Below, piece after piece: positions 8,403-16,080 of a stretch of 64,000 nucleotides of DNA. Source of the stretch: Spirochaetales bacterium (GTDB taxonomy: Bacteria > Spirochaetota > Spirochaetia > SZUA-6 > RPPD01); contig JAFGSW010000014.1 in assembly GCA_016934415.1 (NCBI GenBank), positions 1 through 64,000 of the forward strand, in the 5' to 3' direction. Each line of letters begins with the position of its first letter. Positions within the stretch are counted from its first letter, which is position 1. Below the pieces are notes generated by a model. The model saw nothing but the letters and a program-made list of their open reading frames with translations, made no database searches and was not told the DNA's origin. The position numbers were made by a program, and so were the translations under genes.

Positions 8403-9257
8403 ATGAAAATCACGGAACTGATCTCCCGCATCCATCTCTTCCAGGAGCTTGCGCCCGAAGACCTGCGCCACCTCGCCGACCACACCGAGCGCCGCTCATA
8501 CGCCCAGGACGAGATCATTTTCAACGCCGGCGACGCGGGCAACGACCTCCATATGATCGAAAAAGGGCGAGTGGAAATTTTCATCCCCCCCCAGCGCGAG
8601 AAAGGCAAGAAACTCAGCCTGGCCGTACTCACCGCGGGGCAGTTCTTCGGGGAACTGTCCCTGTTCGACCGGAAGCCCCGTTCCGCCACCGCCTGCGCGG
8701 TCGAGCCTTCGGAGATTCTCGTCCTCAAGCAGGCATCGGTGTTCGCCTTTATCCAGGAACATCCCCAGGCCGCGGTCTCGATTCTGGCGGTGATGAGCGA
8801 GCGCCTGCGCCAGACAAACGAACTCTTGAACCGGCAGATGAGCCGCAACGTGTACGACGAGATCGATCAGAAAACGACCCTGTCCGCGCGGATCGCCGAC
8901 AAGGTCGCCTCCTTCGGCGGAAGCTGGAAATTCATCTTAAGCTTCATCGGTTTCGTCGTCCTCTGGATGGTGATCAATGTCATACAACTGCTCGGCAAAC
9001 CCTTCGACGCGTATCCCTATCAGTTCCTGAACCTCGTCCTGGCAGTCCTCGCCTCGCTCCAGGCCCCGTTCATCATGATGAGCCAGAACCGCCAGTCGAC
9101 CAAGGACCGGCTCTCGGCCAAGGTCGATTTCGAGGTGAATCTGAAAAACGAGGTCGGGATTGAAACGGCGCTGAGGCAGATCGAGGAGATCGGCAACACC
9201 CTGGCGAAACTGGAAAAAAAGGTCGTCGGCGCCAGAACCGTGCCGAAGGACCGCTGA
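8403..9257 (+). CDS. Cyclic-nucleotide-binding domain fused to DUF1003 membrane domain
   Basis: The N-terminal part (residues 1-130) is a CAP-type cNMP-binding beta-roll: LFQELAPEDLRHLA entry, GDAGNDLHMIEKG, and the phosphate-cassette region FFGELSLFDRKPRSATA with GE and RSA in the expected places. The C-terminal part (about 160-265) is DUF1003: GGSWKFI, two membrane helices, then MMSQNRQSTKDR and an acidic end helix. It is a plausible membrane protein that reads a nucleotide signal in the cytoplasm, but no output function is known for DUF1003. The ATG at 8403 has AAGGAG four bases upstream. It is divergent from rsmI. Confidence 0.88.
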   Translation: MKITELISRIHLFQELAPEDLRHLADHTERRSYAQDEIIFNAGDAGNDLHMIEKGRVEIFIPPQREKGKKLSLAVLTAGQFFGELSLFDRKPRSATACAVEPSEILVLKQASVFAFIQEHPQAAVSILAVMSERLRQTNELLNRQMSRNVYDEIDQKTTLSARIADKVASFGGSWKFILSFIGFVVLWMVINVIQLLGKPFDAYPYQFLNLVLAVLASLQAPFIMMSQNRQSTKDRLSAKVDFEVNLKNEVGIETALRQIEEIGNTLAKLEKKVVGARTVPKDR

Positions 9258-9311
9258 CCCGGCCGGATTCGCTCGCTCTTTTCCCTGCCTAAATTGGGAT
9301 GTAATTTCCCC

Positions 9312-9340
9312 TTGCCCGGCCGATCGCTTGGTATTAAAAT
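9312..9340 (+). promoter_or_regulatory. Possible promoter for the small basic protein gene
   Basis: TTGCCC (9312-9317), a 17-nt spacer and TAAAAT (9335-9340). The -10 is good, the -35 weak. It would start a transcript about 75 nt before the ATG at 9422. Confidence 0.4.
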
Positions 9341-9421
9341 TAATTTACGGGGCGGACACGAACAAGCCCGCTCGCGATTTCGTGCCTTGCCGCCCCGGAC
9401 ATTCTTCTCGGGAGGTCATCC

Positions 9422-9568
9422 ATGAAAAGCAAGCATCGCAATGAATTCGCGAAGAAACCCCTGGACATGAAGACCAACGTGAAAAACTATTTCAAGACCG
9501 AGGGGAAGATGCTTCATGGTACGTACGGCAAACCGACTCACGGCGCGAGAGGAAACAAGAAATACTGA
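9422..9568 (+). CDS. Small basic hypothetical protein (48 residues)
   Basis: A short frame starting MKSKHRNEF and ending GNKKY, with GGGAGG six bases before the ATG. About one residue in three is Lys, Arg or His, and the middle reads KNYFKTEGKMLHGTYGKP. No family is recognised; the composition would suit nucleic-acid or ribosome binding, but that is only a guess. The TGA stop is in the same frame as the following zinc-ribbon reading frame, which has no standard start codon between the stop and its membrane helix. Confidence 0.6.
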   Translation: MKSKHRNEFAKKPLDMKTNVKNYFKTEGKMLHGTYGKPTHGARGNKKY

Positions 9569-9637
9569 AAATTTCGGATTAAGGAGCAGCCCTTTAACCC
9601 CCATCTTATCCTCCTCGCGGTCATCGGGCTTCTCATC

Positions 9638-10009
9638 GTGGTGGTCGTCTTTTTCAGTTTTGAAAAAAGCGCCCGCGCGGTGAGGAAGATCGATGACGGC
9701 CGCCGAAAAACCAAAGTACCCTGTCCGCTCTGCGGAAGCCGCCTGTACGAGGGCGAGCGCATTCATTCCGTCGCCTTCGACCTGGGGAAGGAAAAGCTCA
9801 TGCACGTATACGGGTGCCCGTATTGCGAGCCCGCGGCGTCGGGAGTGAAAAGGCGCTGCCCGGTATGCCGGAAAGACATCCCCCCGGGAGGGTTCGCGGT
9901 GGGCCGGATGTGGGAGAAGGCCGAAAAAACCCACCTGCACATCGTCGGGTGTACGGAATGCAAGCCGCGATACAAAACTGCGGGAAGCGCTCTGCAGAAT
10001 ATAAAATAA
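9638..10009 (+). CDS. Membrane-anchored double zinc-ribbon protein (start uncertain)
   Basis: Function unknown. A hydrophobic helix (ILLAVIGLLIVVVVFFSF) is followed by a soluble part with paired cysteine knuckles: CPLC, CPYC, CPVC and CTEC, i.e. two treble-clef or zinc-ribbon-like units. This suggests a cytoplasmic zinc-binding domain tethered to the membrane. The helix begins upstream of the first standard start codon (GTG at 9638), inside the frame that opens after the TGA at 9566-9568. The true start is therefore non-canonical (an ATT after a good AAGGAG region is a candidate), or the frame is reached from the preceding gene. The coordinates give the shortest reading. Confidence 0.6.
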   Translation: MVVVFFSFEKSARAVRKIDDGRRKTKVPCPLCGSRLYEGERIHSVAFDLGKEKLMHVYGCPYCEPAASGVKRRCPVCRKDIPPGGFAVGRMWEKAEKTHLHIVGCTECKPRYKTAGSALQNIK

Positions 10010-10028
10010 TTATTTAAGCATACTATTA

Positions 10029-10766
10029 TTATTTGAGCTCTCGCCGCAGGACGGAAAAGAACTCTTCCCGCGCCTGCCGTTCCAGCCAGGGCATGTGACC
10101 GCATCGCTTGAGTAAAATGAAACGGAAATTCTTCAGGGCCGCGGCCAGGGGCTTCTCCACTCCCGCGGCCGGGTGCGGGTCGTCGGCGCCGTGGACGGCG
10201 ACCACCGGACAGGCGATGCGATCGGCCAGGCCGAGGAGCTCTCCGCTTCGGCGTAGGCCGGCGGCCGTCCGCCAGACCCCGTCGAACATCTCGCCCCGGA
10301 GCCCGACCCGGTCCGCGTCCGCGGTTTCGTCCGCGATCGGGTCATAGGCGTCGGTTTTGGCGGCGAGCGCGCCCAGGCGCTCGAGCAGACAGTCCTTGTC
10401 CCCGGCGGTCAGCCTGGCGCGGCGCGCCGCCTCCAGCGCGGGGACGTACGCTTCCTCGAACGGACCGCTCGAGACGAGGATGAGTTTTTTCACGAGCTCC
10501 GGACGGCGCGCGGCGAGGATGAAGGAGAGCCAGGCACCCCAGGAATGCCCGATAAGGGTGACGGGCGGCGCCCCGTCCGCTTCCAGAATCGAGGCGAGCT
10601 CTTCGACCTGGCCGTCGAGCGTCGTCGCGGTCTGGATCGGCTCGAGGACGCCTTTTTCGGCCGCAAGTTTTCTCGCAACCGGCGCCATCTCTCCGCCCGC
10701 GCCCGGGCCGCCGTGAATGACGGCGACTGAAAAGGGAGCGTGTCCGTATCGTCTTGGATTTTCCAT
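10029..10766 (-). CDS. Alpha/beta-hydrolase
   Basis: Serine hydrolase of the proline-iminopeptidase-like branch. Visible elements: the oxyanion motif HGGPGAGGE near residue 19, the nucleophile elbow GHSWG near 73, an acid in HGADDPHP near 194 and the catalytic histidine in CGHMPWLE near 226. The ATG has GGAGG six bases upstream. It stands alone, convergent with the zinc-ribbon gene and divergent from the TrmH gene at 10933. The substrate is unknown; ester, amide or lactone hydrolysis are all possible. Confidence 0.88.
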   Translation of the reverse strand: MENPRRYGHAPFSVAVIHGGPGAGGEMAPVARKLAAEKGVLEPIQTATTLDGQVEELASILEADGAPPVTLIGHSWGAWLSFILAARRPELVKKLILVSSGPFEEAYVPALEAARRARLTAGDKDCLLERLGALAAKTDAYDPIADETADADRVGLRGEMFDGVWRTAAGLRRSGELLGLADRIACPVVAVHGADDPHPAAGVEKPLAAALKNFRFILLKRCGHMPWLERQAREEFFSVLRRELK

Positions 10767-10848
10767 CGTCCTCCACCGCCTGGCACGGTTGTTCGATGAC
10801 AGGATACAATCGCACGGCCGGGCCGGGCAAGCCCCGCACTCCAGATGC

Positions 10849-10877
10849 TTGAAATACGCTTTAGAAGAACATACAAT
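10849..10877 (+). promoter_or_regulatory. Promoter of the second TrmH-family gene
   Basis: TTGAAA (10849-10854), a 17-nt spacer and TACAAT (10872-10877), giving a leader of about 50 nt. Confidence 0.6.
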
Positions 10878-10932
10878 GGCGTCTGCTTATGGAGGCCGGC
10901 GAAACGGGCATTCCGCCCGAACGTGTGCATGA

Positions 10933-11739
10933 ATGAAGATCAGCGGTAAAAACGACATATTCCAAATGCTTGTGGCCGTGAAAACGAACCGGCACAAACG
11001 CAGTCGATTCGACGAGATTTTCGTCGAGGGTATCGAGTCGATCAAACAGGCGATGGCCTCGCCTCACGTTGTTCTGAAAAAAATCATCTATAGAAATTTC
11101 TCCGCCTTGTCCGACTGGGCTAAAAAGGTCATACAAAACGGCGCGTTCCCGGAGCGGGTGGAAATGACGGAGGACCTGTACCGGGAGCTGTCGGACAAGG
11201 ACGAACCGGCCGAAATCATGATCACCCTCGCCTGTCGGAAAACTCCTCTCGAGGAGGCGCCGTTGGGCGCGAAGCCCTTCATCGTCGTTTTCGACCGGCC
11301 GAGCGATCGGGGCAACCTCGGCTCGCTCATCCGTTCGGCCAACGCCTTCGGCGTCGACCTTCTTGTTACGCTCGGCCACGGCGTCGACGTCTTCGAGCCC
11401 AAGGTGATCCGTTCGAGCCTGGGCGCCGTGTTCCGCACGCGCATCGCCCACGCGCAGTCCATGGCGGAGCTCGAGCGGTGGCTTGGGCGGCTCAAACGCG
11501 AGACCGGGCTGGCCGTCGTCGGCACGGATTCCTCGGGCGAAACGACCCCGGGCGAGGCCGCCCTGCGTCCGCCCGTCGTCCTCGTCATCGGGAACGAGGC
11601 GAAGGGGATGAGCGTCGGCCTGAAGGCGCTGGCCGACCGGCTGGTGCGGATCCCGATGCGCGGCGACGTCAACTCCCTGAACGCGGCCTGCGCCGGGTCG
11701 ATTCTTCTCTGGGAGATTTTTAATTCAATCAGTCACTGA
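10933..11739 (+). CDS. TrmH-family RNA 2'-O-methyltransferase
   Basis: AdoMet-dependent SPOUT-fold methyltransferase of tRNA or rRNA ribose. The three signatures are present: RGNLGSLIRSANAFG near residue 125, VLVIGNEAKGMS near 216 and IPMRGDVNSLNAACAGSILL near 240. An N-terminal substrate-binding region (FDEIFVEGIESIKQAM) resembles the L30e-like domain of RlmB/TrmH relatives. At 268 residues it is normal in length. It lies alone behind its own promoter and is followed by a long inverted repeat. It differs clearly from the TrmH-type gene at 5129-5929, so the two probably have different RNA targets. Confidence 0.92.
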   Translation: MKISGKNDIFQMLVAVKTNRHKRSRFDEIFVEGIESIKQAMASPHVVLKKIIYRNFSALSDWAKKVIQNGAFPERVEMTEDLYRELSDKDEPAEIMITLACRKTPLEEAPLGAKPFIVVFDRPSDRGNLGSLIRSANAFGVDLLVTLGHGVDVFEPKVIRSSLGAVFRTRIAHAQSMAELERWLGRLKRETGLAVVGTDSSGETTPGEAALRPPVVLVIGNEAKGMSVGLKALADRLVRIPMRGDVNSLNAACAGSILLWEIFNSISH

Positions 11740-11766
11740 ACTTAACTGCTGCATACCTGAATTCCT

Positions 11767-11892
11767 GAAGAGGACACGAAGATCACGAAGAAGAAAGAAA
11801 AAGGGAAGGGAAAGTAAATAGCCCAACCTCTAGAGGAAATTTATTCTTTGCTTTTTTTATCCTCTTCGTGCTCTTCTCCGCCCTTCGTGTTC
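11767..11892. repeat. Long inverted repeat A (ACGAAG-unit arms)
   Basis: The left arm (about 11767-11800) contains GAGGACACGAAG and CACGAAGAAG units; the right arm (11860-11892) carries the reverse complement (CTCTTCGTG, CCCTTCGTGTTC). The arms are imperfect and enclose about 60 bp of AT-richer sequence. A related element lies on the other side of the following ATPase gene. Confidence 0.7.
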
Positions 11893-11894
11893 GG

Positions 11895-11925
11895 AGCCTG
11901 CCCCGAGCGAAGTCGAGGGGTGTCC
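11895..11925. repeat. Short dispersed repeat (GTCGAAGGG family)
   Basis: CCTGCCCCGAGCGAAGTCGA followed by GGGGTGTCCTCC. It resembles intergenic segments at 29566-29593, 33328-33350 and 50643-50719, which share a GAG-x-GTCGA(A/G)GGGTG core. Confidence 0.5.
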
Positions 11926-11966
11926 TCCCCCTCCCCAGGACATTGAGCTTGTGGAGAGTAGCCCCC

Positions 11967-11995
11967 TTTACAGTAAATCACGGAATTCATAGAAT
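11967..11995 (+). promoter_or_regulatory. Promoter of the ATPase gene, very short leader
   Basis: TTTACA (11967-11972), a 17-nt spacer and TAGAAT (11990-11995); each box is 5/6 consensus. The ATG at 12005 follows the -10 box by 9 nt, so the leader is only 2-3 nt. Confidence 0.6.
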
Positions 11996-12004
11996 GGCCT
12001 ACCT

Positions 12005-12724
12005 ATGCACGTCAGGCGCGTCAATATCCATCCGGAAAAATTCCCCGTCACCGACTGCTATCCGTTCAACCTGCCCGTCATCCGGGACACGGCCGGGCTC
12101 GACTTCACCTCTCCCGTGACCTTTTTCGCCGGCGAGAACGGCTCGGGCAAATCCACCCTGCTCACCGCCCTCTCCTACGCCTGCGGCATTTACATCTGGC
12201 AGGGAGACACCCGCTCACGGGCCGTTTACAACCCCTATGAGCGCGAGCTCTACTTCTGCGTCTCGGTCGAGTGGGCGGACGGCAGGGTGCCCGGCTCCTA
12301 TTTCTCCGCCGAGCTCTTCCAGAACTTCTCGCGCATCGTCGACGACTGGGCGGCGACCGACCCCGGCGTGCTCGACTACTACGGCGGGCAGTCGCTCCTC
12401 ACCCAGTCGCACGGACAGTCACTCATGTCGTATTTCAACGCGCGCTTTTCAATTAAAGGTCTCTATCTCCTGGACGAGCCCGAAGCCGCACTTTCGCCCA
12501 GGACACAGCTCGAGCTCCTTGACGCGCTCCACCGGGCGGCGGGGAACGGCGTCGCCCAGTTCGTCATCGCCACGCACTCGCCCATTCTCCTCGCCTGTCC
12601 GGGCGCGGTCATCTACAGCTTCGACCGGATCCCGATCGCCCCGGTCGAGTACCGGGAGACGGAGCATTACAAGTTGTACCGTGATTTCCTCGAGGACCCG
12701 GCGCCGCGGCCGCGGCGGGAATAA
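12005..12724 (+). CDS. AAA_15/AAA_21-type ATPase
   Basis: ABC/SMC-like ATPase without membrane partner. Walker A is GENGSGKST at residues 43-51, a signature-like SHGQSLM lies near 142, Walker B LYLLDEPEAALS near 157, and a switch histidine in IATHSP near 188. The 239-residue length is typical of the stand-alone 'predicted ATPase' family, whose roles are mostly undefined (some act with nucleases in defence or DNA repair, others in transport). No partner nuclease is adjacent: the neighbours are a methyltransferase and hsp20. The gene is bracketed by two long inverted repeats of one family. Confidence 0.85.
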   Translation: MHVRRVNIHPEKFPVTDCYPFNLPVIRDTAGLDFTSPVTFFAGENGSGKSTLLTALSYACGIYIWQGDTRSRAVYNPYERELYFCVSVEWADGRVPGSYFSAELFQNFSRIVDDWAATDPGVLDYYGGQSLLTQSHGQSLMSYFNARFSIKGLYLLDEPEAALSPRTQLELLDALHRAAGNGVAQFVIATHSPILLACPGAVIYSFDRIPIAPVEYRETEHYKLYRDFLEDPAPRPRRE

Positions 12725-12837
12725 AGGAGGATATTCCCGCCGGACGTGCGCGCGGTAGGGTGAGGACTGCGAAGGGGTTGTGCCTAGACAAGCTGCTCTG
12801 CCTACGGCGATGGTTTTATTGCTTCACTTTACTCTTA

Positions 12838-12997
12838 AGAGGACACGAAGGGGACGAAGAAAGGAGAAGAACACGAAGGAAGATAAGGAAAAAGAAGAAA
12901 GTTTTAAAAATCGATAGACTGCTCCTTATTATTCACCTCTACTCTTTTCTTTCTTCGAGTGCTTCGTTTTCTTCGTGCGCTTCGTGTCCCTCTCTTC
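12838..12997. repeat. Long inverted repeat B (ACGAAG-unit arms)
   Basis: The left arm (12838-12899) has GAGGACACGAAG, GACGAAGAAAGG and AACACGAAGG units; the right arm (about 12944-12997) has TTTCTTCGAGTG, TTCTTCGTGCG and CTTCGTGTCCCTCT. The right arm ends directly against the stop codon of hsp20 (12998-13000). Same family as element A. Confidence 0.7.
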
Positions 12998-13450
12998 TCA
13001 AGCCCGTTGAAGAGGAAGCCTCTTCGCCACGGTCTCTTCCCGCCTCGGAAGCTTGACGGTGAGCACTCCGTTTTTCAGCTCCGCCCGGCTCCTCCGCACG
13101 TCGACCGAGGGCGGCAAGGGCACCGATCGGCAGAAGACCACGTAGCGGGCCGTCGATTCCAGGAACGACCCCTCCCTGACCGTTTTTCTTTCTTTTTTCA
13201 CTCCCTTGATGCTCAAGACGTCTCCCGCGAGCGTGACGGCGAGGTCCTTTCGGCTCAAGCCCGGAAGCGTGCATCTCACCGTATAGCCGTTCGGATTTTT
13301 CTTCGCCACCACCCGGGGGAAGTCGTGGCGGCCCGGCATGCCGTCCGCCCCGATCGGCCGAATGTGGAAATACTCGAGTATGTCGGTGTAGAGCCGATGC
13401 AAATCCTCGAGAAATTTGTACAACCCCGGCTGTTTTCTTGCTGCGATCAT
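12998..13450 (-). CDS. Small heat-shock protein (Hsp20/alpha-crystallin family)
   Basis: ATP-independent holdase that keeps unfolding proteins soluble. The 150-residue chain has an N-terminal region with aromatic residues (EDLHRLYTDILEYFH) and an alpha-crystallin domain from about residue 48, with GYTVRCTLPGLSRKDLAVTL, the L9-strand block ELKNGVLTVKLPR and a short C-terminal tail. The classical I-x-I/V tail motif is not obvious. A strong AGGAGGGGAG precedes the ATG. A 21-bp hyphenated palindrome (13472-13492) just upstream could be a regulatory site. It is divergent from aspS. Confidence 0.9.
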   Translation of the reverse strand: MIAARKQPGLYKFLEDLHRLYTDILEYFHIRPIGADGMPGRHDFPRVVAKKNPNGYTVRCTLPGLSRKDLAVTLAGDVLSIKGVKKERKTVREGSFLESTARYVVFCRSVPLPPSVDVRRSRAELKNGVLTVKLPRREETVAKRLPLQRA

Positions 13451-13471
13451 CTATGTCTCCCCTCCTTTCTA

Positions 13472-13492
13472 TTCAAAGTAAACGGCTTTGAA
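13472..13492. promoter_or_regulatory. Hyphenated palindrome upstream of hsp20
   Basis: TTCAAAG, 7 nt, CTTTGAA: perfect 7-bp arms, 22 bp from the hsp20 start codon and overlapping its likely promoter and leader. It is not a CIRCE element. The regulator is unknown. Confidence 0.45.
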
Positions 13493-13599
13493 AGGAAAAA
13501 GGAAATATGACGAATGGTATATTTTTTCTCTGTGTTTTCGCGGCGAAAACCGGAAGGAAAGGCTTGTCCCACTCAGGCGCCCATGATAGATTTCCTTCT

Positions 13600-15375
13600 A
13601 TGGAAAAGATGAAGCGAACACACGCCTGCGGCGAGCTCTCCCTGTCACAAACCGAAAAGGAGGTCATCCTGAACGGCTGGGTGCACCGATTGCGCGATTA
13701 CGGCGGGATTACGTTCATCAACCTGCGCGACCGCTCGGGTGTAGTGCAGGCGGTGGTGGAATCGGACGCGCCGGCCGCGCTGCGGGAGCGCGCGGCGTCG
13801 CTCAAATTCGAGTACTGCGTGGCGGTCCGGGGCACGGTCCGCGCCCGGCCGGAAAGCATGCGTAATCCCGAAATGAAGACCGGTGACCTCGAGGTGAAGG
13901 TGTTCGATCTCGAGATCCTTTCGACCTGCGAAACCCTGCCCTTCATGATCGACGGCGAGAGCGAGGCGAAGGAGGACGCGCGCCTGCGCTACCGCTACCT
14001 CGACCTGCGCACGAGCGCCATGCAGGACCGCATTCGATTGCGCCACGAGACGGCGTTCGCGGCCCGGGAATACCTCGTCGGCCGGGGCTTTTACGAGATC
14101 GAGACGCCGACCTTCATCCGCTCCACGCCCGAGGGCGCGCGCGATTTCCTCGTGCCCTCGCGCGTCCAACCGGGCAAGTTTTACGCCCTGCCCCAGTCGC
14201 CGCAGCTCTACAAGCAGCTCCTCATGGTGAGCGGCTTTGAGCGCTACTTCCAGATCGCGCGCTGCTACCGCGACGAGGACTCGCGCGGCGACCGTCAGCC
14301 CGAGTTCACGCAGATCGACCTGGAGATGAGCTTCGTCTCCCGGGAGGACGTGTTCGAGGTGACCGAGGGGATGATGCGCCACATTTTCAAAAAGGTGATG
14401 AAGAGCGACCTGGCCGTCCCTTTCCGGCGGCTCCCCTATGATGAGGCCATGAGCAGGTACGGCAGCGACAAACCCGACCTCCGCTTCGGCCTGGAGCTCA
14501 AGGATTTCGGGGCGCCCGCCGCCAAGAGCGATTTTCAGGTCTTCAAGACCGTGCTTGCGGCCAAGGGCCTGGTGAAGGCGCTCGTGGCACCGGGCTGCGG
14601 AGAATACTCCCGCAAGCAGATCACCGACCTGGAAGAGACGGCGAAAACTTACGGCGCCAAAGGGCTGGCCTGGATGAAGGTGACCAAAGAAGGGAGACTC
14701 GAGGGCGGGGTGGCCAAGTTCTTCGAAAAAATCGCGGCGGAGGTCGTAGCGGACCTTGCCGCCAAGCCCGGCGACCTCCTCCTCTTCGTGGCCGACAAGC
14801 CGCGCACGGCCTGCGTCGCGCTCGGCGCGGTGCGCACCCGCTTGGGCGCGGACCTGAAGCTCGCCAAGCCCGGAGATTTTCTTTTCGCCTGGATCGTCGA
14901 CTTTCCCCTTTTCGAGTACAATGAGGAGGAAAAAAGGTGGGACCCCGCCCACCACTTATTCTCTATGCCGCAGGAAAAGTACCTGGACATGCTCGAGTCA
15001 GACCCGGGAAGCGTCAAGGCGGACCTGTACGACCTCGTCTGCAACGGCGTCGAGCTCGCCTCGGGCTCCATCCGTATCCACGACCCGAAGCTCCAGGCGC
15101 GCGTGTTCGCGGTGATCGGGATTACCATGGCCGAGGCCGAGCGGCGCTTCGGCTTTCTCCTGGAGGCCTTCAAGTATGGACCGCCTCCCCACGGCGGTAT
15201 CGGGATCGGGTTCGATCGTTTCATCACCCTGCTCGTCGGGGTCGCTACTATCCGCGAGGTCATCGCCTTCCCCAAGAACACTGTGGGCGCATCGGCCATG
15301 GACGACTGCCCGTCGTCGGTTGACGAGAAGCAGCTTAAAGATCTGCGCCTGATGGTGATCGAGGAAGAGAAGTAA
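13600..15375 (+). CDS. aspS: Aspartate--tRNA ligase
   Basis: Charges tRNA-Asp (or tRNA-Asp/Asn) with aspartate. It has the N-terminal OB-fold anticodon domain (VILNGWVHRLRDYGGITFIN), class II motif 2 FQIARCYRDEDSRGDRQPEF, the bacterial GAD insertion (about residues 290-400), and motif 3 GGIGIGFDRFITLL near the end. The 591-residue length is that of bacterial AspRS. The start is set at the ATG before EKMKRTHACGEL; a longer frame to 13507 is rich in upstream non-homologous residues, and an alternative ATG is at 13609. There is no strong ribosome site. It is divergent from hsp20 and followed by an outer-membrane-type gene. Confidence 0.96.
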   Translation: MEKMKRTHACGELSLSQTEKEVILNGWVHRLRDYGGITFINLRDRSGVVQAVVESDAPAALRERAASLKFEYCVAVRGTVRARPESMRNPEMKTGDLEVKVFDLEILSTCETLPFMIDGESEAKEDARLRYRYLDLRTSAMQDRIRLRHETAFAAREYLVGRGFYEIETPTFIRSTPEGARDFLVPSRVQPGKFYALPQSPQLYKQLLMVSGFERYFQIARCYRDEDSRGDRQPEFTQIDLEMSFVSREDVFEVTEGMMRHIFKKVMKSDLAVPFRRLPYDEAMSRYGSDKPDLRFGLELKDFGAPAAKSDFQVFKTVLAAKGLVKALVAPGCGEYSRKQITDLEETAKTYGAKGLAWMKVTKEGRLEGGVAKFFEKIAAEVVADLAAKPGDLLLFVADKPRTACVALGAVRTRLGADLKLAKPGDFLFAWIVDFPLFEYNEEEKRWDPAHHLFSMPQEKYLDMLESDPGSVKADLYDLVCNGVELASGSIRIHDPKLQARVFAVIGITMAEAERRFGFLLEAFKYGPPPHGGIGIGFDRFITLLVGVATIREVIAFPKNTVGASAMDDCPSSVDEKQLKDLRLMVIEEEK

Positions 15376-15419
15376 GGCGAAACGAATGCGCCGGCCGTCC
15401 ATCGACGCGGGAGGTACGC

Positions 15420-16019
15420 ATGAGATCGAAACAGCGCCTGACGATCATGTTTTTATTTGCCATGGGAATTTTCCTTCGTGGCGCGGATGCGGCGTTCTCT
15501 GAGGACCTGATTCCCAGCGCGGTGAAAGCCTCGCCGGCATTTCGAAATATCTTCAATATTTCGGTGGGGCCGGTGTATACGTTCGCGGTGCTCGGCTTGC
15601 CCTCCGGCGTACAAACCGGGCACGCCATCGGCTTGACCACGAACGGCGTGTTCAATTTGGGATACGCAATCGTCCTGGAAGGTCTCCTCAACGTCATCGC
15701 CTTGCCTTGGCAGAACCCGTTCAACATGTTCTTTGCTTTCGCGATCGGAGGGGGGATGTACTCGATTGAGGGTGAATCTTTTCTACTCCGCACGACTGCC
15801 GGCATCGATTTTATCGGGCAAGCCGTCGGCGGATGGCTGAACTTGGGAGCGTACGTCAAGGCCGATGCAATACTGTTTTTCAACTATCGACTGGGGCTGA
15901 AGATCTCGGTACGGTTCGTCTATGATTTCTTCAAACCACCCAATCAGCAGATGCTCAATGAGACTGCGGATTACATCATCGCCCTCGACGTATCGGCGGG
16001 ATTGGAGTTTCGATTATAA
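15420..16019 (+). CDS. Exported beta-rich protein, possible outer-membrane protein
   Basis: No family recognised. Residues 1-25 look like a Sec signal peptide (MRSKQR, then a hydrophobic core, cut likely after ADA). The mature part alternates hydrophobic and polar residues with many glycines and aromatics, and ends in a strand closing with F-R-L (LDVSAGLEFRL), which fits a small outer-membrane beta-barrel. GGGAGG stands 5 bases before the ATG. It follows aspS by 44 bp on the same strand without a visible terminator. The barrel assignment is inference from composition. Confidence 0.7.
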   Translation: MRSKQRLTIMFLFAMGIFLRGADAAFSEDLIPSAVKASPAFRNIFNISVGPVYTFAVLGLPSGVQTGHAIGLTTNGVFNLGYAIVLEGLLNVIALPWQNPFNMFFAFAIGGGMYSIEGESFLLRTTAGIDFIGQAVGGWLNLGAYVKADAILFFNYRLGLKISVRFVYDFFKPPNQQMLNETADYIIALDVSAGLEFRL

Positions 16020-16080
16020 AATAAGCCCGCGAAACCGCGATTCCCGCGAGCGGCACCGTTTTGGCGCTTTCCCGTTCTGC

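Noticed and set aside
9566-9610. Selenocysteine codon at the TGA between the small gene and the zinc-ribbon frame
   Set aside because: The downstream stem is weak (7 of 9 pairs) and lacks a convincing bacterial SECIS loop; the upstream peptide ends naturally. Kept only as one option.
11767-12997. CRISPR array suspected from repeated ACGAAG units
   Set aside because: The units are short, uneven and arranged as inverted repeats, with no spacers of constant length and no cas genes.
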